Positions 10,736-21,703 of a stretch of DNA of 64,000 bases are shown here, piece by piece (the stretch's first letter is position 1; the number at the start of each line of letters is the position of its first letter). A program made the position numbers and the translations under genes. The notes beneath the pieces were generated by a model. It ran no database searches. It was not told the DNA's origin and saw only the letters and a list, made by a program, of their open reading frames with translations. Origin of the DNA: Bufo bufo (lineage: Eukaryota > Chordata > Amphibia > Anura > Bufonidae); assembly GCF_905171765.1 (NCBI RefSeq), contig NC_053391.1, positions 262,959,918 through 263,023,917 of the forward strand. Direction: 5' to 3'.

Positions 10736-10964
10736 AGTGCAGGCTATTAAAATTTATATCGTTTGATATAAAATTTATAGTGCGTGCTATTTGATATTAA
10801 AATTTATATTGCAGTCTATTAAAATTTATATCGCTTGATATAAAATTTATAGTGCGTGCTATTTGATATTAAAATTTATATTGCCTGATATTAATTTAAT
10901 ATAATCGCATTAAAAATCAAACAATGACAAATATAATTCGTTTAAAAAGCTTTATTCATTTTCC
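10736..10964. repeat. AT-rich iterated motif next to the Polinton left end
   Basis: Degenerate copies of AAAATTTATATCGNTTGATAT and TTTATAGTGCGTGCTATTTGAT alternate up to about 10910. No coding sequence is visible before the protease stop at 10965. Confidence 0.6.
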
Positions 10965-11495
10965 TTATTTGCAACAGTCCCGTAGGGACAGACACGTTTG
11001 ATTGTAATTACAGCATCGTATACATAAGCGTTTCATGCGTTTTGTTACAAATGATCGCACAATACGGTCATTTTTTCTAAAATCGTTAGTGAAAATTTTT
11101 AACACATTTTCAAAAGATATTCCTTTAGCGAGACATTGTAAGATATAGATACAGTAATGGCCGCAGACTGTACTAACGGCATCTTGTATTTGTCTGTTTT
11201 GATACCTTATAGTTTTAGAATTTTTATATAAAAACTGCATAAAGTCGCCAGGAAATATTTCATTTGCGGGTGATAAACCATAACTATAAAAAAAAATAGA
11301 TATATCATTCGGGTATAATGTAATTAAAATCCAATGCTTCCCCCGCTGATATGAATTATCCGTATTTACAATGTATGCCGCGGGACTGTCGATGATTTTA
11401 CCCCCCGGTAATAAATCGCACGGGAACACACCTTTAAATATGCGCCTGGCGTTAATATCTGCTTTAATAACACAGGCAATTTCATAATTATTCAT
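10965..11495 (-). CDS. Polinton adenovirus-type cysteine protease (176 aa)
   Basis: The open frame is intact. It starts MNNYEIACVI followed by a RRIFKGVFPCDLLPG block typical of Polinton proteases. A His in GKHWILITLYP (about residue 62) and a Cys in TVCGHYCIYIL (about residue 112), with Gln in QIQDAV just upstream, fit the His/Cys/Gln active site of the adenain (C5) fold. In related elements this enzyme matures capsid proteins. It is the last gene of the minus-strand cluster, directly downstream of the major capsid gene. The length is close to the family norm. This is one of the few undamaged Polinton genes here. Confidence 0.85.
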   Translation of the reverse strand: MNNYEIACVIKADINARRIFKGVFPCDLLPGGKIIDSPAAYIVNTDNSYQRGKHWILITLYPNDISIFFYSYGLSPANEIFPGDFMQFLYKNSKTIRYQNRQIQDAVSTVCGHYCIYILQCLAKGISFENVLKIFTNDFRKNDRIVRSFVTKRMKRLCIRCCNYNQTCLSLRDCCK

Positions 11496-11497
11496 GT

Positions 11498-12752
11498 TTA
11501 TTGAAAATCATATAATACCTCCCGCCGATTATTTATTTCAATAATATTTTCATGAACTGAATATACAATCATGTTAATTGTGTTCGCAATCGGTTCAGCA
11601 AATCTAATTTCAGCACGCAGATTGCCAGTTTTTACTAAAAGTGTAACCGTTCAAAAACTTGTGCCGATCGACGCATAAAGCGTTGTCGGCCTTGTGTTTC
11701 CCCGAAATATGTACTAGGGACATATATTCACGAACAGCTGATTCGTCTTGGAAGCTAGGTTGAAAAGGTTTTGCAGGGATCTGTTGACCATCCAAATATA
11801 AGGCTGCATAATTCACATTATAGTGGTTGAAGCACAAAGGATTTCTTTGGTAACTCCCGGAAAATGATTTGTTATCCACAAACGCTAGTATTACTGTTTT
11901 TGGTAGGTTTCCGAGGAAAAGATTCTCGTGGTTAGATATGTGCGTACCAGCTGGTACGCTATACACTTTAAGCGACGCCCAATCGATCGAGTACTTTGCG
12001 TTAGCTGTTAACAGAGCGCAACTGTGACCGATTCTTACAGCGGGCGATACTTGTACTCTTTTGACAAACAGGGAAGCGTGCTGTATTTGGACTTTAAAAT
12101 GGGGCGCCTCGGCCGACATAAGGCAGAAAGTGTCTTTGTTTCTGGTCAATTTTATCTTTAGATCTAAACCGTTCAGTATTAACTTTGGTTGATTAAATAT
12201 ATCGGCGTAAATGGGGCCCATTAATTCCACACTTCTAGATCGGGCGGAATACTTTGCTCTCTTGCTGAAGCCTTCATTACGTCCGTCGAGAACCCTGTCA
12301 TCATGATGTCCCGCTGTGTCTTTATAGAATAAACCGGCTGTAAATTGGGACGCTAAAGTTTGTGAATTATAATTTATTAGGGACTCTATATACGCACTAT
12401 ACGTATAAAGGTTGTCGCTTCTTGAAATCAACGTGTCGCCGAGCGTTAAATCCAGTTGATTAAAAAGACTCGCTATAGGGTAGTTAATAAGTGCAATGCG
12501 GGATCCTTCTGGTATGGGTGTGTTATCAGGACTAACGATTTTGCAAACGACGTGTAACAATGTGTTAAGGTCGTAATAATATTCACCGCTGCCCGTGATG
12601 TAGAATTCCAAAGGGGCATTGTCAGTGATTGCGGCGATTGGCTGCACCTCTACATAAAGCGATTTTTCAATGCTTGTTTGTGTAGGCGGTATTGGAAAGA
12701 TATCCAACTCTGATTTGGCGAACTCGGCGGAGGCGTCATGCACGAAAGCCAT
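11498..12752 (-). pseudogene. Polinton major capsid protein (double jelly-roll), C-terminus frameshifted
   Basis: From the Met at 12752 the frame runs 380 residues to 11610. It matches the abundant metazoan Polinton capsid family, recognisable from the block NYPIASLFNQLDLTLGD (about residues 87-103), the following Y(T/S)AYIESLINY segment and TAGLFYKDTAGHHDD. The last residues of the open frame are out of register. The conserved C-terminal strand, which reads into INMIVY, continues in another frame to a TAA at 11498-11500, and part of the segment before it appears deleted. The product would assemble hexon-like capsomers in an intact element. This copy would lack a correct C-terminus. Confidence 0.85.
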
Positions 12753-12761
12753 AGCGTCTGA

Positions 12762-13202
12762 CTAGAAGATGTCGCTCGGTGAACGACTTCTTGTTTTCTG
12801 GCGGCGACGTCTCTTAGGTTGTGCTACTTTATTCATGAAAGTTGGTAAGACAACGGCAGCACGTGCACGTTTTCTTTTACATGCTTTTTTACGTATTTGT
12901 ACGACACCAGAGCCCTCCTGGCCCTGCGTCGACCTATTTATATGATCCATAAAGGCGGTCGAAGCCATAGTGACAGCGTCTTTAGCAATGTTACGGGCGG
13001 CTGTTTTCACGTGCGGTTTTACAAGCTCCACACCTTTCTTAAATAGGGGAACGACACGACGGAACAGCCCCCGAAATAACCCGGCGAGGCCAGAACCATG
13101 CATGAATTTGGTACCGTGAAATCCGTCCAAACCATGACCGGCTTGCGTTATGTAATAATGCGTATATGCGTCCAGGTCACCGTACACTCTCTGGGACAAC
13201 AT
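12762..13202 (-). CDS. Polinton basic core/membrane-active virion protein (pX/pVI-like, 146 aa)
   Basis: The intact frame sits between penton and major capsid, 9 bp from the next gene. The N-terminus is MLSQRVYGDLDAYTHYYI. A glycine-rich amphipathic segment follows (GSGLAGLFRGLFRRVVPLFKK, about residues 36-56), as in adenovirus pVI/pX-like proteins of adintoviruses. The C-terminal third is very basic (KKACKRKRARA and PKRRRRQKTRSRS), suiting DNA binding and nuclear import. The assignment rests on position and composition; the exact adenoviral counterpart is uncertain. Confidence 0.65.
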   Translation of the reverse strand: MLSQRVYGDLDAYTHYYITQAGHGLDGFHGTKFMHGSGLAGLFRGLFRRVVPLFKKGVELVKPHVKTAARNIAKDAVTMASTAFMDHINRSTQGQEGSGVVQIRKKACKRKRARAAVVLPTFMNKVAQPKRRRRQKTRSRSPSDIF

Positions 13203-13203
13203 T

Positions 13204-14064
13204 TTAGTGCGTCGTCACAGCGCGCGGTCTAAAGTGTAATCGCACAATAGTCTTGCCGTATTTGAATTTAACAGGTTTAGACTGATCCGTGAGTATCGAT
13301 ATTGTAACCGTGTCAAAATGATGTTTACAAACAGGTATATAGTCCGGACGGTGATACTTTTGCGTGACTATCTCACCATTTTTACCGCCTAACTCGACAG
13401 TTCTTAAAAGTTGTACGTAACTATCGCCAACAAGTTGATGTTGGACGATATCTGTACAAACAAACATTGTATAAAAACCGGCTTTAATATCGGGATTAAT
13501 TTTTTTCTCTTTTAATGAAACTAGAGCAATCCCCTTTATACCACCAGCATGATGTTCTAAAACAGGTAAGCCGGGTCCTTTGTAGCGGAGAGTGATGTGC
13601 TCAGTGTCTACATTCTTGAGCGACGGAGCTTGTGATTACCCCGGCAGCCCCAAAATATTCCCCAACTTCACACAAGGCATGAACTTGTATACTGGTGAAT
13701 TCATTACATAAACGGTTCTGTCAATATCGTCGTATCTTAGACGCAGTTGATCGGGAGGTATTTTTATAGATTCAAGTTTGCTATTAATGGCTTTGATGAG
13801 GTCGTGCATATTGGAGTAATAACCCGATTTAACAAAAAGCTTGCTGATCGGCTCGTCGCGCTATGCGACGTAGAATACACCATCTCCGGGGCCAAAGGTT
13901 TCCCACGTATGTGGATACTGAATCTCCACTAAAGCCACTTCGTAAGGGCCGCGAAGATGGACCGCTTTTGCTAACTTAGTGGTGTAATCGGCGATGCTGT
14001 TTTCAGGGTAAAGTTTGGCGGATGCGTTGCAGGGCAGCGTGATAAAAAACGATCCGTCCTCCAT
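13204..14064 (-). pseudogene. Polinton penton (minor capsid, single jelly-roll), two in-frame stops
   Basis: The frame starts at 14064 with MEDGSFFITLPCNASAKLYP and shows the family block YEVALVEIQYPHTW (about residues 40-53). A TAG at 13861-13863 and a TAA near 13636 interrupt it. The reading frame is otherwise continuous to 13204, about 286 codons, close to the expected length. Because only point stops intervene, damage is recent or slight. In an intact element the protein occupies capsid vertices. It lies 2 bp upstream of the pX-like gene. Confidence 0.8.
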
Positions 14065-14067
14065 AGT

Positions 14068-15029
14068 TTACAGACGCATCAACTGTTTTTCAGGCACCCA
14101 AGAGTTAAACTTGTTAGGGTAGCCAACCACTTTATAAAACACAACGTTTTACCCTGAACTTTCTTCTTTTTCAGTATTTTTTCTATCCTGTAAACTCGTA
14201 GCTTGTCGGGGATTACTTTTTGGACTTCCTCCGGGTAGAACGAGCCTTCAATGAACTCATCGGACAGGTCTTTTAACTTATAAAGGGGTCTGAGACCCCT
14301 AGTGTTTACAGCGTGAATTTTAAATATCTCATCCGTATAGGTTTGTTCATACCCCTTTGTAAAAACCCCCTTATAGCGCACAATTCTGACATGATCACCT
14401 ATATTTAATACCGGTTTAACTTTTTTAATAGTATCGTAATACCCGTAGATATTTTTCCAAACGGCTAAAGAGTTCTCTTTTGTCACATCGACGGGGCGCC
14501 GCCTTATAGTTCTGTGGTATGTGCGGTTATAACTATACACCAGGTCTTGTAACTTGTCGATGTACCTGTACGTGTTTTGTTCTCTAAGATAGTGCCACAT
14601 TTTAGTTTTCAGCGTTCTATTAAAACGTTCGACCAAAGCTGCCTTAACAGCATTTGTAGTTAAAAAATGATGTATTTTATAGGTTTCACAAAGATGCCTC
14701 ATAGGTTTGTTTATAAACTCACGGCCCCGATCAGTCTGAAGCTTTCTGGGGGTTCGACCGCTTAACTTAAATATCTGCTCAAAAGCGGAAGCCACTGTAG
14801 CGCCGGACTTATTTGAAAGGCCCGACACCCAGGCATTGTTTCTTGTAAAGGTTTTTTTAACAGGTTTGTACAATGTGTAAGTATCCTCGTTGCTCAACCA
14901 GTTTTTTACAGAGTCTTTTCTTATTCCAAATTTCCGGACTTCTCTGAATAAGGATTCAACGCCCCCATAAGAGCCGACAGCTTTTGGCGTGTAGTACTGT
15001 TTTCGCAATATTTTGCTATTTGCAGGCAT
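14068..15029 (-). pseudogene. Polinton retroviral-type integrase, core deletion and broken chromodomain
   Basis: From MPANSKILRKQYYTPKAVGS the protein shows the N-terminal region, then jumps from PVKKTFTRN to NAWVSGLSNKSG. In Polinton integrases this interval contains the first catalytic Asp and about 45 residues; it is missing here in frame. The second Asp (LQTDRGREF) and Glu (ALVERFNRTLKT) remain. The C-terminal chromodomain begins at YRIEKILKKK, but a one-base loss near 14130 shifts the frame after FIKWL; the correct-frame end lies at 14068-14070. The product could not catalyse integration. In intact elements it inserts the DNA at 6-bp staggered targets. Confidence 0.85.
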
Positions 15030-15301
15030 TTTAGCAGTGTTTTAAACAGCGTCTACTAAACAACGCCTCCTAACTGTTTATACAATTTTAAATAATCAAG
15101 CTATTATATTTATTGTAAAAAGAAAAAACACAAGACAATTTATTTAAAACAGTTTATGTATAGTAAATAAAACATTATAAGCCGTTACACACAAAGAAAT
15201 TTTATATAGATGCAAAGTAAAAATGTGTGTAAAACAAATAAAAACATTATAAGATGCTTAATACAAAGAAAGTTTATATACAATCGCCAAAGTAAGAAAA
15301 T
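15030..15301. other. AT-rich intergenic spacer in the Polinton
   Basis: No gene is visible. A short direct repeat is present: AAAACATTATAAG followed by ...ACAAAGAAA.TTTATATA occurs at 15170-15215 and again at 15241-15285. It separates integrase from the upstream block of small genes and might hold a promoter or poly(A) signals. Confidence 0.4.
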
Positions 15302-16047
15302 TTACAACGTTAGCCAAGCAGCTTGCAACAAAGTCGGGAGCCTCTTTTTAGGTAGTAATGAGCCACGGGTCGACACAGTAGGAGATGTTAATAACACTTG
15401 CGGTGTAAAAGGGCTTCGAGCCTCATCAAAAAGCTCACTCAGCGCCCGCTTTTTCAAATTATCGAAAAGTTCTCTTGTTCTTGTATTACCGATAACCGTT
15501 GACGGGGCGTTCAGCTGTGCAATAGTCTCCATAAAATAGTCCCAACCGTGAGGTTTAATCTTAGGCTCCCCATGACTCTGGGTAGCTGTTCGAATCAGGT
15601 CAATAATGTTGGAACCGGGTACAGTTTGTTCTTTGTAAATGAATTCACCCATAGCGTTCCAGTACGGCTTATTACCAGAGCGGTACAGCTTACTTAACAA
15701 TAGTTCTGCATTTTTTTCTATAACGTGTATTAATACTGTCAAGTATCTCGTTAGTATCTGGGCTGATTGAGGTTGCATTTGACATTTGTTGTTGATCGGT
15801 TTGCGGCTGTGTAATCAGGGTTATACCCGACATTTCTTGCCTGTTTGTTGAGCATTAAGTACCTCTGTAACACGGCTGTCTTAATTTTTTCATCATCTGA
15901 AAGGTCATTTCCGTATAGTATTTCGCTAATCTCATCATCTAAGCGACATATGGCAGTTTGGCGTATATCTGCAGCATCTACGGATGTTTTTTTAAGCCTG
16001 TCCATTTCATTTTTGGAAACCAGGAACATTTTCTCTGCATACTGCAT
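15302..16047 (-). pseudogene. Conserved Polinton protein of unknown function, one frameshift
   Basis: The start at 16047 (MQYAEKMFLVSKNEMDRL) and the segment DEKIKTAVLQRYLMLNKQ match a small protein regularly found beside the ATPase in Polinton/adintovirus elements. The frame changes near 15770 and continues from 15778 to 15302 with the companion block PGSNIIDLIRTATQSHGEPK and GWDYFMETIAQLN. Together they make about 248 residues. I know of no assigned biochemical role. The start codon overlaps the stop of the preceding gene at 16047, suggesting co-transcription. Confidence 0.65.
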
Positions 16048-16388
16048 TATGAACCACCGGCTGTATTAGCTATCAGGCTAGTGATTAACGGTATTGCAAA
16101 GCCGAGCAAAGCTCCTATAAAACCGCCGCTCTGGTTCACAATGCACTTCTTTCCTTTAATGGAGTACTTTTTATCACTTAATTTCTTTATAGCCCTACGC
16201 CATTTTTTCAATATATTTTTTGGGCGCTCTTTAAGAGGGATCTTTCCTTTAATGATATTGAGCGCTATCTCGCCAATAGCCGATATCAAATCATTACTGG
16301 CGTTACGTAATATTGATTTTCGGGCCTTCAGATTTGTTTTGACTAATGCTTTTAAAAGATCCCAATTACGCCGGATCCTGTTCGACAT
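16047..16388 (-). CDS. Small conserved Polinton protein with C-terminal hydrophobic tail (113 aa)
   Basis: The intact frame starts MSNRIRRNWDLLKAL. It is basic in the middle (KKWRRAIKKLSDKK) and ends with a Gly-rich hydrophobic segment (GGFIGALLGFAIPLITSLI, about residues 89-107) that could insert in a membrane. The same layout of a basic body plus GGF(I/L)GALLG tail is widespread in Polintons and adintoviruses. A virion membrane-active or core role has been proposed for such proteins, but I treat the function as unknown. It lies 58 bp downstream of the ATPase. Confidence 0.6.
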   Translation of the reverse strand: MSNRIRRNWDLLKALVKTNLKARKSILRNASNDLISAIGEIALNIIKGKIPLKERPKNILKKWRRAIKKLSDKKYSIKGKKCIVNQSGGFIGALLGFAIPLITSLIANTAGGS

Positions 16389-16445
16389 CCTTACAGCACC
16401 AACGCCGCTATCAAAAATAACCGTAAAGATGTGAGATACCTCATT

Positions 16446-17054
16446 TTAGAGCTTTTTTTTGCACACATAAGCCACCGGCAGATCTGGTGGGAACAGACCG
16501 GTTCTGAGTCGTAGGTCCTCAGGCGTGTCAGATCTTAAATCTACAAGTAAATCCCGTGTTTTACCGGGGTACGTCTGCCGAGCCAACGTAATAACCTGTA
16601 ATTTATCACGAGGGTTATTAAAAAGGACCATGTATTTAGTGTTTAAATTTATGGTTCGGCTTTTCTTACCCTGACAAAAAACGTTTTTAACGAGATACAT
16701 AATGCTCAAATTTCTGTGGTGTACGTATTTGGTGAATGCGTTTTGTATTTCAAGATTTTCACAAGCCGCCTCCATAAGATCATCAACAACCGCCAAATTT
16801 ACCTTATCCGTTGGAAATAGATCAGCGTCTGTAAAATTTTGCGGGACCCCCTCGATAAACCTGATATTTGTAAACAAACGGGTTAGTTCATCATGCAACT
16901 TCTGCCAACATGCGTAAAACCAAATGACATTATCAGGTTTGTGCGACCTTAACGCATCCTTGTGCATTAATACATTTTTAACAAAAAAACTCTTTCCAGA
17001 ATTTGAGGGCCCTGCTAGGATACACGAAAAAGGGTGTTGAAATTGCGCAGTCAT
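16446..17054 (-). CDS. Polinton genome-packaging ATPase (A32/FtsK-HerA type, 202 aa)
   Basis: The open frame has a Walker A motif GPSNSGKS (about residues 15-22) and a Walker B LAVVDDLM (about residues 87-94), as in the packaging ATPases of Polintons and large DNA viruses. The conserved LARQTYPGKTRDLL and TPEDLRLRTGLFP blocks are present. The distance between these blocks is shorter than I expect, so a small in-frame deletion of perhaps 20 residues is possible. It ends with a lysine tail. It starts 2 bp after the polB stop. Confidence 0.85.
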   Translation of the reverse strand: MTAQFQHPFSCILAGPSNSGKSFFVKNVLMHKDALRSHKPDNVIWFYACWQKLHDELTRLFTNIRFIEGVPQNFTDADLFPTDKVNLAVVDDLMEAACENLEIQNAFTKYVHHRNLSIMYLVKNVFCQGKKSRTINLNTKYMVLFNNPRDKLQVITLARQTYPGKTRDLLVDLRSDTPEDLRLRTGLFPPDLPVAYVCKKKL

Positions 17055-17056
17055 GT

Positions 17057-20000
17057 TTAATAGCCAAAAGGCAACGTTGTAAAGTCAGCCGTCAGCTGTC
17101 TCTTTGTGTAGACGCACTTTTGCGTTTTACGTAATGGTCTTGTCTCTATGGTCAAGCGCTTCCTATTTCTGTAAATGCCGTCTTGCTCGATACCTATTGT
17201 TTTCTGCGTCTCGGGGTCGTTATTGTGCGAGTAGTCCAGCACAAGGTCTTTTAAACTGTCAAAATTAACAAGCCGTGTGTTAGCGACATTGAGTGTTATA
17301 CCCTTAACCTTCAATACGGTTTTCCCGTTGTTAAGTTTGTAGCCGTAAGTCTTTGGGCCAGCGGATACAAACTCGGTAATGTGGGCATCGTCGGGTATTT
17401 CACTAGTTAGTTCACCGAGAAAATCACCCAAGGGTGGCGTCCATTCAGACCCCTTACTCACGAATATGACGGAGTCTGTGTCGTGATAAAGGCAACGTTC
17501 CTGTAGCCTGTCTAGGAGCTTGTATATTTCGAGTCTGGCATAGGCGGTTGTAAAACAGGCTTTAAAAATGTTTGTGTTTTTGTTGTGGGTGTAGTGCTAT
17601 TTTACATAGCGCCAATTGACTACTGCCGTATCGGCATCGATTAAATTAACCTCGGAGAGGTCATAGTACGGCACAAAAGCTAATTTGAAAAGCTTGTCAG
17701 GGTCCGTGACTATGCTGGTACGTGACAAGTTAGAACCCTGGCCAAACTTACCCCACAAAGAGTTTAGGAACAGTTTTGAAATTTGTCTTTTTGCTGGGTT
17801 TACAGCTATCTTATCAGATCGCAAGCAAACATCTTTTTTTAAAAATGCTGCTATGTAAGACTCTTTTTCAGAATCCGTTTTACACCAACTAGGATAACCG
17901 GAAGCCTCCTGTTTATCTCTGAGGTGTAATTTGATGTACGGGGCGAAAAAATCGTCTGTTGTATTCGGAAAATGCCAGATCTCGTAGATCTCGGCAATCC
18001 TGTAACCTTTTTCAACAGCTAAAACTATTTCTATGGTGCACCATGTACCGGTTAGGGACCGCTCATAGGCTGTGTGGCTGCAAATGTCTTTCTGACAGCT
18101 CAAGGCGCATGTGTAACATAGCGGAAACATTAGTTTTTTATTTAGCTTTACAGGCAGGACCGGAAAAAATAAATCTCTGGGCGGGTACACTTTAACTCGG
18201 GCAATGCCAAAGTATTTTTTGATGTAGCCAAAATGATCATAAATGATTTTTGGGTGTCCTACAGGGTAAGTCTTAGTTTTATCAACAAAAGGGTACAGAC
18301 TGGTGAAATCGTGATAATGCACTGTTTCATCGGCCTGCACCTTGTGATAAAGTTTAATGGCGTTAGTGCGCCCGCCGTAAAGCGCGTCACGAGGATCCAA
18401 AGGAGACGGGAATTTCATTTTAATCAGAAAGTCTTTGACCCCCGAATCGTTTGCAATCATTTCCCGCCACTCGTGTTCCCACAGGACGCGGACCGTAAAG
18501 CCTTGTCTCTGTAGTCGCTTTTCCTGACTAGGAAAGATTGGGATAGCTGCCCGTAGGACGATTTAGTAAGCTCGTTGCTGTCCTGCTCGTTATAGCACAC
18601 AGGACACCCGTGATAAAAACAGCCCTGAAATTCAAAAGCGGTGTGTTTACCGTTAACAAAAGCATACCCGTCCAAAAAATATTTACCGACCTTTTTTTCA
18701 CCGCCCTTTAACGCGTGTTGTATAGAAATGCCTTCAGCATGTTCAAGGTACATGAGCCACTGTATAGCGGGTGTTGAAAAGCGTTTCTGGGTCTTGTGGT
18801 AATTATCTGCAGGTACAATCGCTATGGTATTTTTGGGTAGAAATTTAAACCGATACATGGCCATGCACACGGATGCCAATGTGATAAGTTGGAGTGGATC
18901 AATACATTTAGTGACCGTTCTGTATTTCTTTTCACGTTTAATGTATTGCAGCACTTTTTGTTCTGTCATGGCCAAAATCGTGTCCCTGTAACACTCACAA
19001 GCCCTTCTCAAAACCTCAACATCCTACTTACAGTAAGCTTTTAACTCTTTCTGAAAATTAAAGGAGTCATTTTTATGTTTCTCGTACCAATCTGTGAATT
19101 CTTTTTTCTCACCGGGCATCATGTAATCGACGCCGTAATACATAGCGGCCGGTAGGGCGCCTATGTAGTTTTGATTTTCTGCCGTGTTGAAAAAATGCGG
19201 GAAGTGACCCTTGGCACCTGAAAAACCCATAGCCTCGGGCATCTTGCTGAGCTTCATAGGCATGAAATTCAGCGAGTCTATGAACCTAATTTTTAAGTCC
19301 TTCAGGGTAACGCACATTAACCGACCGCCTTGATTTATAATATCAATTTTAAATTTTTCATTAATCAACTCCTGTAAAACAAAATAAGCGTCGTAGCGTC
19401 CGGCATTGTGCGCTATAAACGTGTAACCCGAAAACTTACCGTCGGCAAAAAATCGCACAAAGTCAAGCGTACAGGATTTTCTGCTAAAATGCCAGGAGTT
19501 GGGGCCGTATAGTGTGGTTGCGTAAATGAAATTGGGTATATGCAAGCCTGTTTCTTGCATGCATTCAAAATCGTAAAAGATATACTTGTCAGTCATTTTT
19601 TTGGGGTTGTATGGCTGCATGTAACAAACATGGTCGTCAAATTTGTCAACCTGCCCGCCGCAGATGGTGCATTTTAAACCGTTACATTTGTGCTCATCGC
19701 CGCAGTCTATATATTTGTAACAAAATCCGCAAAAAGTTTTTTTCTTACAAAGAGCTTTATCACTAAGTGACAGGTTTCTATGTGTTTCAAAACATGCCGC
19801 TGAACGGCAATACGTCCTACATATCGGGCAACGTGTATTATTAGACTGCTCAACACAATTCGGGCTCTGGCACATTTACAAAACTGCATACACCCGTGTC
19901 GGTATTTATGTTTGTATACAGTGCAACAAACTTCGCAAAAATAATCGAAACCGATAAAGGCTTTTAGATTTTTTATGCCATAATAATGCTTTTCATGGTG

Positions 20001-21134
20001 AAATATATAGACGGTCTTTTCTTTAGCTGTGCGGGCTGTGTGATAATAACGCCACTGTCCCCTATTGTGGTACAAAATTTTAATTGTGATGTTTAATTTT
20101 TTTTCAAATTCAGCAACATCCGTAAAAGACACCAAATACCCCTCGGATATTTGTAAGTCTCTATGCAGTTGTTGAGCTTTCTCTAACAAGGCGATGTCGC
20201 TCAAAGCAGCACCCTCCAAAATAGCGTAAACACTAGCGGCCAGACAGACGTTATTATTATCGTAATTATTAAAATCGTATAAATGTTGTTTTTTACGATC
20301 AATAATCCGACTATACGGGACACCGCCCAAATGTCTTCTGGCCCCACAACGGCGGCCCCTAACAATGATAACAATTAGTTTAAGTGTATTACCGGCTATG
20401 CACTTCGCGTTACTCTGTAAAGCGTTAGCTATATTGTCCAAAAATGTTTCGGCTCTAAATCCATCTCTAGAATACCTATTAGAAAAAATCAAATCAAACG
20501 TTTCGCCGCCGTCTAAACGCAATTGTATGAAATCACCCGGATCAGTGTCCCGTAAAACCCTATCTAACAATGTCTGTATAGAAGCGTGTATTGCATCAAG
20601 AGCGTCAACAAATGAGCGAATGGCTTCGAGGTTAGCGAATCTGAAGTGTTCCGTGTACATGGTACTGTTAAAATTCGCTAAGTCACGCTGTTGATGATAT
20701 ACACGTTCTAGATAAACGGATCTAACATTTTGTGGTTCAGGGGGTTCGTCTGTAATAGCCAAGTTATAGGGCCGGTCGCCATTTTGTGGGTCGTCTGAAT
20801 GAATACGCTTTGATTGCGTATTTGAAGGTCTATTAGTGTGCGAGCTGTTTGGACGACTGTGCCCCGCTTGCGCGTTCTGCGGTTGCTGATGTGTTTGTCC
20901 AGCATTCAGATGAGCCGATGCACCAGTCTTGTTAGGACAATCCTGTCTTTTTTTGCTAACTATTTTGTTCGGACGCGCCGGCGACCCATTGTTACGCCGG
21001 CGACGCCTTTTTTCTCTAGCTATTTTAGAACGTTTAACTGAAAAACTGATTTTTATAGCCTTTTTTAACTTTCTTACCCTAGCACTTACAGTTGTTTTTG
21101 CGCTTTTAATAGGGCGTCCACCTCCACCAGTCAT
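17057..21134 (-). pseudogene. Polinton protein-primed DNA polymerase B, four or more lesions
   Basis: The N-terminal part starts at 21134 and is arginine-rich. A Cys-rich segment follows (CPICRTYC...CGFCYKYI, about 19800). Exonuclease motifs are FYDFEC (Exo I) and HNAGRYD (Exo II). A TAG at 19024-19026 directly precedes the Exo III Asp. Polymerase motifs are DFTSLYPF (A), LNSLWGKFG (B) and DTDSVIF (C, about 17470-17490). Frame changes occur near 19875 and between 18460 and 18500. A second in-frame TAG lies at 17597-17599. The intact gene would encode about 1,350 residues and replicate the element by protein priming. The broken parts remain collinear. Confidence 0.9.
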
Positions 21135-21140
21135 GACTAG

Positions 21141-21679
21141 TCAGTCTCTGCATAGCAGCTCTTTTTCAAGAGCGTCAAGATGCGTAATCAGTCGTATGCA
21201 TTTGTTACACGTAGCGTGTATTTGTCCCTCAGTATTTTTGTTGGGACTGTTAAACGCTAGAGACGTAGAGTCTTTAACGTAACATTTTAAATGCAACGCC
21301 ACGCGTGCCATTTTGTTATTACATTTCGCGATATCCCTCAACGCGTCGTACGTCTCTCCACCCCGACAATAACAGGAATGGACAAGAGGCGCGTATCGCT
21401 GTTGGGGTTCGCTTATCTGTTGTACGTTGCTGCATGTGTCTGGCGTATCAAATGTGATGCGCTTTTTACAAGGTATTACATCCTGTGTATTGGGTACTGG
21501 TGTTATGTCGCATAAAGCAGTAATATCATTTATTACACTAGTTGGCTCACCACTCTGCAGAACAGGCCGCGGCATTGTTAGAACTCCAGCTATCGGTGTA
21601 AACTGTTCCTGATGCTGTTTTGTGGTCGAGCGTCGTCTCTCTTTAACGATTCAGGCTTTGTTGCTTTCTTTTCTTTTGG
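21141..21679 (-). CDS. Candidate last exon/ORF upstream of polB, unknown protein
   Basis: An open frame of 144 codons starts MPRPVLQSGEPTSV at 21575 and can be extended upstream to about 21640. A good splice acceptor (TTTAAATTTCAG) precedes it at 21680, followed by a Lys-rich start (CCAAAAGAAAAGAAAGC). The C-terminal half is cysteine-rich (HSCYCRGG, AKCNNK, ATCNKCIRLI), so metal binding is possible. I recognise no family. It may be the 3' exon of the spliced gene at 22969-23975 or a separate single-exon gene; it ends 7 bp before polB. Confidence 0.45.
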
Positions 21680-21703
21680 CTGAAATTTAAAGACAAACAT
21701 TAA

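Noticed and set aside
17597..19026. TAG codons in polB (and one in penton) as programmed readthrough or amber recoding
   Set aside because: The same genes also have frameshifts and a TAA, and the host would not reassign TAG. Ordinary decay explains them.
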